From the NCBI GenBank assembly GCA_947176965.1, contig CAMWSU010000001.1, forward strand, positions 1 to 64,000: 64,000 nt of DNA. Reading direction: 5' to 3'. Numbering within the stretch: position 1 is the first letter of the stretch; every line of letters starts with the position of its first letter. The notes beneath the pieces were generated by a model that made no database searches, was not told the DNA's origin, and worked only from the letters and a program-made list of their open reading frames with translations. Below are positions 1 to 8,484 of this stretch, in pieces. Source of the stretch: an uncultured Lachnospiraceae bacterium. GTDB lineage: Bacteria; Bacillota; Clostridia; Lachnospirales; Lachnospiraceae. The translations under genes were made by a program, and so were the position numbers.

Positions 1-273
1 TAAATTACTCGCTGAATTACCGAATAAGCATTTGTTACCTATCAACCCCTAATAATCAGGAATTATCCTCCATCTATGTATTTTTACATTATACCTCATT
101 TACATCCGTAACTCAACTACTTTTTGAAATTTTTGCAAAATAATCAGTTGCTTCTTAATAATAAATTTGATATTAGACGCAATTATATGATTGACCTTTA
201 CACTATGCTTAATTTGTGCCAAAATAATAGGTAATTACATAATGGAAAATCACCCCACGAAAGGAGTCCCACT

Positions 274-807
274 ATGCTTTACACTCTCAAAAACGGAACA
301 TCCGTCACTATCAGAAAACCGACCACTAAGGACGCGCAGGCCATCGTCTCCATCATTTCCACCGCCGATACGGAGAACTTGTTTTTGGCGCGCAATCCGG
401 GTGAGTTTCGCACGACCGTGGAACGGGAAGAAGCGGTCATTGAAGGTGTCTTAGCCGATGAAGACAGCACATGGTTTGTGGCGGAATACGAGGGCAGGCT
501 GGTAGGTCAATGCTCCGTGGGACTTGTGCGGCGGTCTCAGAGATACCGGCACAGAGCCGAGGTTGCGTTTGTCATCTTGAAAGATTATCAGGGCTTAGGA
601 ATCGGCGGAAAGATGATGGAGGAATGCATCAAGTGGTGCAGGGAGAAAGAAGTCACGCAGATTGAACTGGATGTGGTCACGGCCAATCAAAAAGCGCTTT
701 CCATGTATCGGGGCTTTGGATTTGAAGTGACAGGGACCCTGCCGAATGCATTGCGCTATACGGACGGAACATACGCGGACGAATATAAAATGGTAAAGCG
801 GCTATAG
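274..807 (+). CDS. GNAT family N-acetyltransferase
   Basis: ORF with GNAT motif A/B (DYQGLGIGGKMME...ANQKALSMYRGFGFEVTG); AAGGAG upstream. Confidence 0.9.
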   Translation: MLYTLKNGTSVTIRKPTTKDAQAIVSIISTADTENLFLARNPGEFRTTVEREEAVIEGVLADEDSTWFVAEYEGRLVGQCSVGLVRRSQRYRHRAEVAFVILKDYQGLGIGGKMMEECIKWCREKEVTQIELDVVTANQKALSMYRGFGFEVTGTLPNALRYTDGTYADEYKMVKRL

Positions 808-871
808 AAAAGTGTTTGCTTCCTGAAAATAGCTGATACGGATTCTCAACATAGCGAAATTGAGGAGAGAA

Positions 872-1546
872 ATGATAAAGGCGATATACTTTGATTTGTT
901 TTTTACATTGATTGTTCCTGCATACGGAAAAATAAATAATGAATTTGACATATTAAACTTGTCCGTTGGAGAGTGGGAACAGTACTCAGAAAATAATAAT
1001 TTATACCGCGAAAGGGCTTTGGGTTTCGTTAAAAATGAAACAGAAATAATAGATAAGATAGTGTCTCTTATGCCGTTTGAGGTTCGTGTTGTTCAAAAAC
1101 AGCAGGTTTTGAATGCTCGCGAAAAGAGAATGCAAAATGCCCTAAAAATGGTATCAAAAGAAATATTAGACGTTTTACAAAAATTAAAAGCAGAGAATAT
1201 CAAATTAGGGCTGATAAGTAATGCGGACTGCATTGATTGTAAATATTGGGAGCAATCACTGTTATTTCCGTATTTTGATGATGCCATCTTTTCGTGTGAC
1301 GTTGGATTGTTAAAGCCTGATAGACAGATTTATGAGTTGGCAATGCAGCGTTTGCATGTATCTCCGGAGGCCTGTCTGTTTGTTGGCGACGGCGGTTCAA
1401 ATGAATTGTGCGGTGCAAAGGAGGCAGGTATGGGTACTGTTTTCTCCGAAATGCTTGAAACGAAAAACGATGAGCAGAAAGAAACAATTATCAAATATGC
1501 AGATTATCATATTAAGCATATTAACGAACTGTTTTATTTGTTGTAA
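872..1546 (+). CDS. HAD family hydrolase
   Basis: FDLFFTL motif near N-terminus, GLISNAD, KPDRQIYELA, FVGDGGSNE; GAGGAG RBS before ATG 872. Confidence 0.8.
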   Translation: MIKAIYFDLFFTLIVPAYGKINNEFDILNLSVGEWEQYSENNNLYRERALGFVKNETEIIDKIVSLMPFEVRVVQKQQVLNAREKRMQNALKMVSKEILDVLQKLKAENIKLGLISNADCIDCKYWEQSLLFPYFDDAIFSCDVGLLKPDRQIYELAMQRLHVSPEACLFVGDGGSNELCGAKEAGMGTVFSEMLETKNDEQKETIIKYADYHIKHINELFYLL

Positions 1547-1634
1547 AAAACTTCCGCTTTATCCAACAGCCAATCAAAAAGCGCTTTCCATGATGTATTT
1601 ATGAATCAGAATATAAATTCAGGAGGATCTCTGC

Positions 1635-2111
1635 ATGTCAATACAAATATCTGCCCAAGAAACGATCAATGCACTAAATGCAATTTTTGAGAAACATAAA
1701 AAGGAGCGTATTTGTGTTTTGGGAACAACATGTTGTGGGAAGACAACCTTATTAAAACAAATTCCTCTTTGTGTAGATTTGGATGATGAATTATGGCCGC
1801 AATTAACCAAAGAGGAAGCAGATTTTATCAGCCAAAAACCATGGACAAATGAAATCGGTGACTTTATAGATAAACTGGTTTATGAAAAAATATCAGTAAA
1901 AGTTGGTCATCCGTTGTTCACTACAATTATTGTAGATTGCGATGTGGTAATCTATTTGGATATCAGCGATGAGCTATTGGCTGAACATTGTAAAAAGCGG
2001 GGAAATGATTTTACGGATTCAATAAATGTAAAGAAATCTATAGAAGAAGATTGGAATAATCACAGAAAAAGGGGTGGAAAAACATTTTATTATTTAACCG
2101 TCAATGAATAA
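1635..2111 (+). CDS. P-loop NTPase/kinase-like protein
   Basis: Walker A GTTCCGKTTL; AGGAGG upstream. Confidence 0.6.
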   Translation: MSIQISAQETINALNAIFEKHKKERICVLGTTCCGKTTLLKQIPLCVDLDDELWPQLTKEEADFISQKPWTNEIGDFIDKLVYEKISVKVGHPLFTTIIVDCDVVIYLDISDELLAEHCKKRGNDFTDSINVKKSIEEDWNNHRKRGGKTFYYLTVNE

Positions 2112-2189
2112 TAATTAGGAAAAGAGAATTATAAAAAATAGCATCGCAGGGATACAACAGCATACCATCCGATGAGGAGCGAAAATCAT

Positions 2190-3353
2190 ATGGAACATAA
2201 AGGAACAGTCAAAATGGAAACAGAAAGATTGATCTTGCGGGAATTAAAAGAGAGTAAGCAGATCAAAGGACTGGAACTGTGTGAAAGTTTTTTCAATGAT
2301 TGCGCGAAAGCAATCCTCGATGAAAACTTCCCCGAATTAAGATATTCAGCAGGACTGATCGGCTATGGCTCCGATGTATTAGGATATGATGATGCCGTAT
2401 CAACAGATCACATGTGGGGACCGCGGTTTTATCTTTTTTTAACAATAGAAGATATGATAAAAAAGAATGACATCCTTTCGGTATTATCCGAAAAGCTCCC
2501 CTATACATACGAGGGTTACAGCGTGAATTTCACACAACCCGATCCAAACGATTGCGGCGTGCAGCATCCTAAACTGATCAGCGAAGGCAAGGTAAATCCG
2601 CTGATCTTCATTTACACATTTGAGGAGTATTTGACAGAACAGATCGGGAAGTCCGACTTGGATCATATCAGTCCGCTAGAGTGGCTTGCGTTTTCGGAAC
2701 ACAGATTGTTATCATTGGTCTCGGGTAAATTCTTTGTCGATCAGCTAAATTGTGCCGGGACGATCTCCAAGCTGAAATACTATCCGAAAGAGGTGAAGCT
2801 GTATCTGATCGCCTCCAATTGGGAATGCATTGCATCGGAGCAGGCTTTTATGAAACGCTGCGGCGCATGCGGGGACGAGATTGGTTCACGGATTATCTGC
2901 GCCAGAATTGCGGAACGCCTGATGAGGTTATGTTTTTTGTATCAGAACACATACGCGCCGTATAGCAAATGGTTCGGAACGGCATTCGGCAAGCTCCCGA
3001 TTGATGAAAAAATCAAGCGGGCGATAGAAGGCGCGCTGACAGCAAATTGTTTGACAGAACGGGAAGACCGGCTCATCGAAGCACAGGCGCTGGTCGCGGA
3101 TATGCATAATGCAGGCAGGATTACCGATTTTGTTGCTTATCAGATCGAAAGCTATTTCGGCAGAAATATCAAGGTGATCTTTGCCGACAAATTTGTTGAA
3201 GCAACAGTCAAAGAATTGAAAGGAACGGTATTTGAGAACATGCCGTTGATCGGAACATTCAGTCAGATCGGCGGGTTCTCGGGATTCGCGGATGAAAAGG
3301 AATGGTACGGGCGGATCATGGGATTGTATTGTGGTGATGAAAGATATAGTTAG
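2190..3353 (+). CDS. DUF4037 domain-containing protein (nucleotidyltransferase-like)
   Basis: GYGSDVLGYDDAVSTDHMWGPR motif; GAGGAG RBS; RimJ-like METERLILREL at N-terminus. Confidence 0.75.
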   Translation: MEHKGTVKMETERLILRELKESKQIKGLELCESFFNDCAKAILDENFPELRYSAGLIGYGSDVLGYDDAVSTDHMWGPRFYLFLTIEDMIKKNDILSVLSEKLPYTYEGYSVNFTQPDPNDCGVQHPKLISEGKVNPLIFIYTFEEYLTEQIGKSDLDHISPLEWLAFSEHRLLSLVSGKFFVDQLNCAGTISKLKYYPKEVKLYLIASNWECIASEQAFMKRCGACGDEIGSRIICARIAERLMRLCFLYQNTYAPYSKWFGTAFGKLPIDEKIKRAIEGALTANCLTEREDRLIEAQALVADMHNAGRITDFVAYQIESYFGRNIKVIFADKFVEATVKELKGTVFENMPLIGTFSQIGGFSGFADEKEWYGRIMGLYCGDERYS

Positions 3354-3451
3354 ATGATTGTAAAGGGTAACAATTTCACTAACTCATATTGAGTTTTCCG
3401 GCAGCCTATGATAATATTCAGAGCAATAAATCGGGACCCGCGGAGGACGAT

Positions 3452-3928
3452 ATGGAGATTTATTCCAATCAGATTGATGAAGCAATTAGAATTATGAAGG
3501 AAGTTGCTATGTGGGGGCGAAATAAGGGCTTTCGTATATGGCGAGATGAATGGCTGACAAAAGAAGAACTGATTACAATAGATGCACAGCCGGAGAATTT
3601 TTATGTTGGTAAAATGGATGGAGTTGCAGTCTGTGCGTTTATTTTACAATGGAGGGACTCAGAGTACTGGGCTGATGCGGAAAATGAAGCTGTGTATTTG
3701 CACAAGCTTTGTGTAAAACGTGAATTTGCCGGTAAAAATATGACCCGTTTCATCATAGAAGAAATCAAGCAGCTTTGCAAAAAGAAGGGAATAAGGTATA
3801 TACGGTTAGATACAGCACTTGATGAAAAAATTGTAAGAAAGATATATTTAAAATTGGGATTTAAAATTGTGGATATTATAGACTATCCCAATGGACGTTC
3901 TGTTGCATTGTATGAGTTAGAGGTATAA
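3452..3928 (+). CDS. GNAT family N-acetyltransferase
   Basis: LHKLCVKREFAGKNMTRFIIEE..LGFKIVD; GGAGG RBS before ATG 3452. Confidence 0.75.
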   Translation: MEIYSNQIDEAIRIMKEVAMWGRNKGFRIWRDEWLTKEELITIDAQPENFYVGKMDGVAVCAFILQWRDSEYWADAENEAVYLHKLCVKREFAGKNMTRFIIEEIKQLCKKKGIRYIRLDTALDEKIVRKIYLKLGFKIVDIIDYPNGRSVALYELEV

Positions 3929-4048
3929 ATATCTGTTTATCGGGTCGCTATCTGTTATGGCTGGCTGCCCGTTTTGACACTTTGGCGAAAAATATAGAAA
4001 AGAGAGCATTAACAACCCTGATCTGAAAAGGGAGAGCGCGAAAACTAA

Positions 4049-4633
4049 ATGGATGGGAGAATGATTCACATGGGTTCTTTATTGCAATCGACAAGAAACA
4101 CGCGGGTGTTACCGACAGGTACGATGCGATATATCAGGAGTGATGTTCCGGAAAATTTGACTGCTCAGGAAATTCAGTGGCTGCTGGATCATCAGGTAAC
4201 AACGATTGTGGATTTGAGGTCGGAGGGGGAGGCTGTCAGAAAACCGTGCTGCCTGAAAGATCGAGACGGTTTTACATATTTTCATCTTCCGGTTACCGGC
4301 GGAGGGGATACACCAAAATCACGGGAACATCTTCATATGGTATATCGGCAGATGTTAGATGAAAAAATGGAGAAGATTATCGACACGATCATGAATGCGG
4401 AATCGAACGTGATGTATTTCTGTACGGCAGGCAAAGACCGCACCGGCGTCGTATCGGCTGTGATCTTGAAACGGCTGGGTTTCAGTGATGAAGTGATCAT
4501 CAATGATTATATGGAATCAAAAGACAACTTAATGGAGATGCTCATGGCATATGTGAGCGTTCATCCGGAAGTGGATATAGAAATCATCATCCCTCATAGG
4601 GAAAACATGGAACAAGTATTGAAACATTTATAA
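4049..4633 (+). CDS. Tyrosine-protein phosphatase family protein
   Basis: Active-site-like motif FCTAGKDRTG (C-x5-R), TIVDLRSEGE upstream. Confidence 0.85.
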   Translation: MDGRMIHMGSLLQSTRNTRVLPTGTMRYIRSDVPENLTAQEIQWLLDHQVTTIVDLRSEGEAVRKPCCLKDRDGFTYFHLPVTGGGDTPKSREHLHMVYRQMLDEKMEKIIDTIMNAESNVMYFCTAGKDRTGVVSAVILKRLGFSDEVIINDYMESKDNLMEMLMAYVSVHPEVDIEIIIPHRENMEQVLKHL

Positions 4634-4742
4634 ATCATAGTCGCCCCCCAATATTGCTTGACACGAAAACCGGAGTATGATAGCTTATTAAAAATTACTT
4701 GAAAAAGGACGTACTTTCAACAATGAAGGGGGCATTTCGATC

Positions 4743-5522
4743 ATGAATATCAAAATGATTTTGACAGATCTTGATCATACGCTGCTTCGTTCGGATGGCA
4801 GCATATCAGAGTATACAAAGCAGATTTTGAAGGAATGTCAGAAGCGCGGGATTCTGGTTGTGATTGCTACTGCGCGATATTGGATAGGGGCAGAACGTTA
4901 CATAGAGGAAATGCAGCCGGACTATGAAATCACAACAGATGGAACGCTGATTCATCAGCGCGGGAAGCAAATTTATAGCTGCAGCATGGATCATAATGAT
5001 GCGAATCAGATCATACAGGATTTGCTGGAAAAGAATCCAAATACAGAAATCACTGTGGCAGCAGGTCGCCAGGTTTTTTGGAACAGTCATCATATAGCAG
5101 AATCCGAAAAATTGCATAAAGCAGTTTTTCATGATTATCGTGAGCCTTTGCGTTGTCAAATAAATAAAATTGTAGCAGAGCTTTCTGACGGTGATATGGC
5201 TGCAGAGATTGCAAAAAAGAATCACTGTCGTCTGCAAGGCTATCGGGGAGAGAATTGGTATGCGTTCCTACCGGAAACGGCGGGCAAGATACAGGCAATT
5301 CACGAATTGGCCAAGTCGTTGAACATCTCTCTAAGTGAGATTGTATCTTTTGGCGATGATACAAATGATATGGAAATGCTCCAAATCTGCGGCATAGGAG
5401 TTGCTGTTTCCAATGCTGTGACGGAGGTTAAGGCTGCTGCGGATTGTGTCACATCATCGAATGATGAGGATGGCGTGGCAGATTGGATTGAAAAAAATAT
5501 ACTCACGGATGGGAATAAATAA
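4743..5522 (+). CDS. Cof-type HAD-IIB family hydrolase
   Basis: ILTDLDHTLL, FGDDTNDMEML motif, ~259 aa. Confidence 0.88.
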   Translation: MNIKMILTDLDHTLLRSDGSISEYTKQILKECQKRGILVVIATARYWIGAERYIEEMQPDYEITTDGTLIHQRGKQIYSCSMDHNDANQIIQDLLEKNPNTEITVAAGRQVFWNSHHIAESEKLHKAVFHDYREPLRCQINKIVAELSDGDMAAEIAKKNHCRLQGYRGENWYAFLPETAGKIQAIHELAKSLNISLSEIVSFGDDTNDMEMLQICGIGVAVSNAVTEVKAAADCVTSSNDEDGVADWIEKNILTDGNK

Positions 5523-5525
5523 TCA

Positions 5526-5582
5526 AATGCCCAAATTCGCAAAGCGAACTTGTTCGCTTTGGCGTTGGCAGCATGGAGGATT
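5526..5582 (+). repeat. Start-adjacent dispersed structured repeat, copy 1
   Basis: CCCAAATTCGCAAAGCGAACTTGTTCGCTTTGGCGTTGGCAGCATGGAGGATT; hairpin CAAAGCGAA-CTTG-TTCGCTTTG; ends in SD 4 nt before ATG 5586; similar copies at 7771, 32551 and 42790. Confidence 0.85.
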
Positions 5583-5585
5583 AGA

Positions 5586-6020
5586 ATGATAAAACAGGCA
5601 GAACAAACAGATGCGTTAACCTTGGCAAAATTGGCGATACAAATGTGGGATGACACTACATTATCTGAATTGGAGTCCGGTTTTGTGGAAATGCTTAGCG
5701 GCGAAAATGCGGCTTGCTTTATTTGGTATGAGGAGGACGAGCCGATCGGATTTGCGCAGTGTCAGCTCAGGCATGATTATGTCGAGGGCACGGAGACATC
5801 ACCGGTTGGCTATTTGGAAGGAATCTTCATCCAAGAAGAATTTCGGCATAGAGGATTTGCAAGGATGTTGTTGCAGGAATGCGAAAAGTGGGCAAAAGGA
5901 AAGCATTGTTCCGAATTCGCAAGCGATTGTGAATTAGACAATATGAATAGTCTCAAATTTCATTTGGCGATGGGGTTTGAGGAAGCCAATCGCGTTATTT
6001 GTTTTCGAAAAAATATTTGA
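5586..6020 (+). CDS. Aminoglycoside 6'-N-acetyltransferase-like GNAT
   Basis: RHDYVEGTETSPVGYLEGIFIQEEFRHRGFARMLLQECEKWAKGKHCSEFASDCELDN resembles the chromosomal AAC(6')-I family signature as recalled. Confidence 0.7.
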   Translation: MIKQAEQTDALTLAKLAIQMWDDTTLSELESGFVEMLSGENAACFIWYEEDEPIGFAQCQLRHDYVEGTETSPVGYLEGIFIQEEFRHRGFARMLLQECEKWAKGKHCSEFASDCELDNMNSLKFHLAMGFEEANRVICFRKNI

Positions 6021-6161
6021 GTAAATACAAATGGTGTGGGATCAACGGATGCAGGGCGAATGCAGCAAGGATGAACGAATCAAGAATCAATGTATGCAAT
6101 AAGAACGCATCAAAGAGTATTGCGTTGGAACACGCAAACGAATGAGAGGATAGGAAAAATG

Positions 6162-6361
6162 GAAAAGCGGAAAATGAGGACATTGCCGGAAAATTGCGGA
6201 CAGCTTTTGCAGAGTGGATCGATAACGGACACAACAATTTTGAAGATGAAAACACAGTCATCCTGTGTGTGCGGCTGACGGATGGTGTTCTTTTTTCACA
6301 GGGAGTAAGATACGACATGGATTTCACCCGAATTTCAATTGTATATAATGAAAGACTGTAG
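6162..6361 (+). pseudogene. Orphan coding remnant without start codon
   Basis: Open frame after TGA reads GKAENEDIAGKLRTAFAEWIDNGHNNFEDENTVILCVRLTDGVLFSQGVRYDMDFTRISIVYNERL*, protein-like but no plausible start. Confidence 0.4.
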
Positions 6362-6385
6362 AAGACTAAAAAACGATGAAAATAG

Positions 6386-6712
6386 CCGATTGTCTTTGAA
6401 CTGGAACCTGAATAGGGAGATTTCTAAGTTAAATTATAGGATACATACGGATGCAATTAAAGAAAATTTAATACCACCTGAATTAACGTCCGCGCAAATC
6501 GCCTATACCTATGCAAATGAAGCAGATATGCTGAATGTGGTTTTGTTTGGAATGACAGCAAGGCAATGGAAAGTTACAGCGCTGTTTTAATTCATCAGGG
6601 AAAGAATCAAAAAGAGCGGATGGAATTACTTCGGCAGTTAGCGGTACAGCAGTTACAGACATTGGAAGCGATAAGTTTACACAATTTTTCGAGATTGGAG
6701 GAAAACCATGAT
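6386..6712 (+). pseudogene. Remnant of a phage/KilA-N-associated type protein, internally deleted
   Basis: LNREISKLNYRIHTDAIKENLIPPELTSAQIAYTYANEADMLNVVLFGMTARQW in one frame, then MESYSAVLIHQGKNQKERMELLRQLAVQQLQTLEAISLHNFSRLEE in another; switch at CAATGGAAAG. Confidence 0.6.
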
Positions 6713-7148
6713 TCATTTTGAAGCGATAACAGAAGAAAATTTTGATGCGATCATCCAAATGAAGCGTCCGCCGGAGGAGCATTTTGTGGCGTCAAACGCG
6801 TACTCTCTTGCGCAGGCGTGGCTGTATCGGGATGCGGGCGATGTGTACCCGTTTGCGATCTGCAATGGCGATGCACCGGTCGGTTTTATGCTGCTTGATG
6901 AGGATTTGGAAGAACGCTGCCTGATCATATGGAGGATCATGTTCCCGCCGGAGCATCAGAATCAGGGCTATGGAACACAGGCCATCCAAGAGATTATTCG
7001 CATGGCAAAGGAATCCGGGAAATATGATTTTTTACTTCTGAACTGCGCGCCTGAAAATCATATTGCGGCGCATGTTTATGAAAAGCTGGGATTCGAACCG
7101 ACCGGCGTTATCAGTAACGGAGAGACTGAGTTAAAGCTGCTTTTCTGA
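6708..7148 (+). CDS. GNAT family N-acetyltransferase
   Basis: IMFPPEHQNQGYGTQAIQEII...VYEKLGFEPTG. Confidence 0.85.
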   Translation: MIHFEAITEENFDAIIQMKRPPEEHFVASNAYSLAQAWLYRDAGDVYPFAICNGDAPVGFMLLDEDLEERCLIIWRIMFPPEHQNQGYGTQAIQEIIRMAKESGKYDFLLLNCAPENHIAAHVYEKLGFEPTGVISNGETELKLLF

Positions 7149-7229
7149 ATGTTGCAGAATGAAGCACATTCATAAACTGAAATTCTGTCGGAAATCCAGA
7201 AAACGGAAATTGCAAGGAGGAGTACACCA

Positions 7230-7775
7230 ATGAAAAGATGCAGATTATCCTATGATGAATGGAAATGCATTCTGTCGAAAGAGATGATCGGAAAAAGAGT
7301 AACGGGGGACTTCTTTGAGGGATATCTCGGTATGATCGACATTCGGCAGGTAAGTGAAGCTCAGAAATGGGGCGTCGATGGGAAAGCGACCGTGATCTGC
7401 GACCGAGGCATCAAATGGCTGTCCATTTTGCCGCAGAATGATTTTTATTGTATCACTGCCATGATGAATGAAAAAAATGATATCTTGGTATGGTATATTG
7501 ATATGATCGCGGGACAGGGAACGGATGCGGACGGTATGCCGTGGTTTGATGATCTGTATTTAGATTTGATCGTTTCTCCGAATGGCAGTATCAAAGTGGA
7601 TGACATGGATGAACTGGGGGAAGCGCTGCGTCAAAAAGACATCACGCAGGAGCAATTCGATCTTGCGCTCCATACAGCCGATCAGTTGAAAAAAGGATTG
7701 TTAAAGGACATCCATTCTTTTATGGACTATACATATGCATGCTATGAGCTCCTATGCAAAGAGGAAACAGATTGA
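7230..7775 (+). CDS. DUF402 domain-containing protein
   Basis: WYIDMIAGQGTDADGMPWFDDLYLDLIVSPNGSIKVDDMDEL is DUF402-like; AAGGAGG RBS. Confidence 0.65.
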   Translation: MKRCRLSYDEWKCILSKEMIGKRVTGDFFEGYLGMIDIRQVSEAQKWGVDGKATVICDRGIKWLSILPQNDFYCITAMMNEKNDILVWYIDMIAGQGTDADGMPWFDDLYLDLIVSPNGSIKVDDMDELGEALRQKDITQEQFDLALHTADQLKKGLLKDIHSFMDYTYACYELLCKEETD

Positions 7776-7866
7776 AAAAACAAAGATTTTTCAAAAACGA
7801 ACAAGTTTGCTTTGCAGATTTGTGCGGACGCACAAATTCGCGGGCTGTTGGCAGCATGCAGGATTC
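7771..7866 (+). repeat. Start-adjacent dispersed structured repeat, copy 2
   Basis: GATTGAAAAAACAAAGATTTTTCAAAAACGAACAAGTTTGCTTTGC...GCACAAATTCGCGGGCTGTTGGCAGCATGCAGGATT; near-identical to 32551-32647; overlaps the DUF402 stop codon. Confidence 0.85.
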
Positions 7867-7884
7867 GCTTGAAAGGGAAAAGAA

Positions 7885-8484
7885 ATGGACATGGGATTTC
7901 AGATCATAGCGATCGTGATATTACTCGCTTTTTACGGATGCTATTTTACAAAAATGATATTGCAGAGAAAAAAGGGCATACAGACCAATCAGATGGGAAA
8001 AGGGAAGACGGGGCTTGTGAAGCGTATTGAGATTACAATGAAGATCGCGTCACTTCTCGTCCCTGCGGCGGAGTTTGTTAGTATTGTTTTGGACACATCG
8101 CCCCTGCCGCTATGGGCAAGAATAGCGGGCGCGTTTGTGGGAAGCTGCGGAGTGGTTGTTTTCATTTTCGCGGTGGTGACGATGCGGGACAGTTGGCGTG
8201 CAGGTGTTTCGGAGACGGAGCGCACGGAGCTTGTCACGATCGGTATTTATCAGATCAGCCGCAATCCCGCGTTCCTTGGCTTTGACCTTGTTTACATAGG
8301 GATTGTGCTGATGTTTTTTAACTGGGTTCTGCTTGCAGTATCGGCATTTGCAGGTCTGATGTTCCATTTGCAGATCGTGAATGTGGAGGAAGATTTTCTC
8401 GCTCGGACATTTGGGGAAGCCTATCTGGATTACAGAAAAAAGGTGAATCGATATTTGGGGAGAAAGATTGGAGGAGCAACATGA
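7885..8484 (+). CDS. Isoprenylcysteine carboxylmethyltransferase (ICMT)-like membrane protein
   Basis: Several TM stretches, GIYQISRNPAFLGFDLVYIG, VEEDFLARTFGEAYLDYRKKVNRYLG. Confidence 0.8.
   Translation: MDMGFQIIAIVILLAFYGCYFTKMILQRKKGIQTNQMGKGKTGLVKRIEITMKIASLLVPAAEFVSIVLDTSPLPLWARIAGAFVGSCGVVVFIFAVVTMRDSWRAGVSETERTELVTIGIYQISRNPAFLGFDLVYIGIVLMFFNWVLLAVSAFAGLMFHLQIVNVEEDFLARTFGEAYLDYRKKVNRYLGRKIGGAT

Noticed and set aside
4658-4681. TTGACA...TATGAT promoter upstream of the HAD gene
   Set aside because: Spacing is only 12 nt, too short for a standard sigma-A promoter, although the flanking CCCAATATTGCTTGAC resembles 45338-45353.
5550-5585. In-frame N-terminal extension MFALALAAWRIR of the AAC(6')-like protein (and MFALVLAAWRCY at 42824)
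   Set aside because: Probably the repeat being read through; ATG 5586 and ATG 42860 have well-placed GGAGG. Kept as an observation within the repeat finding only.
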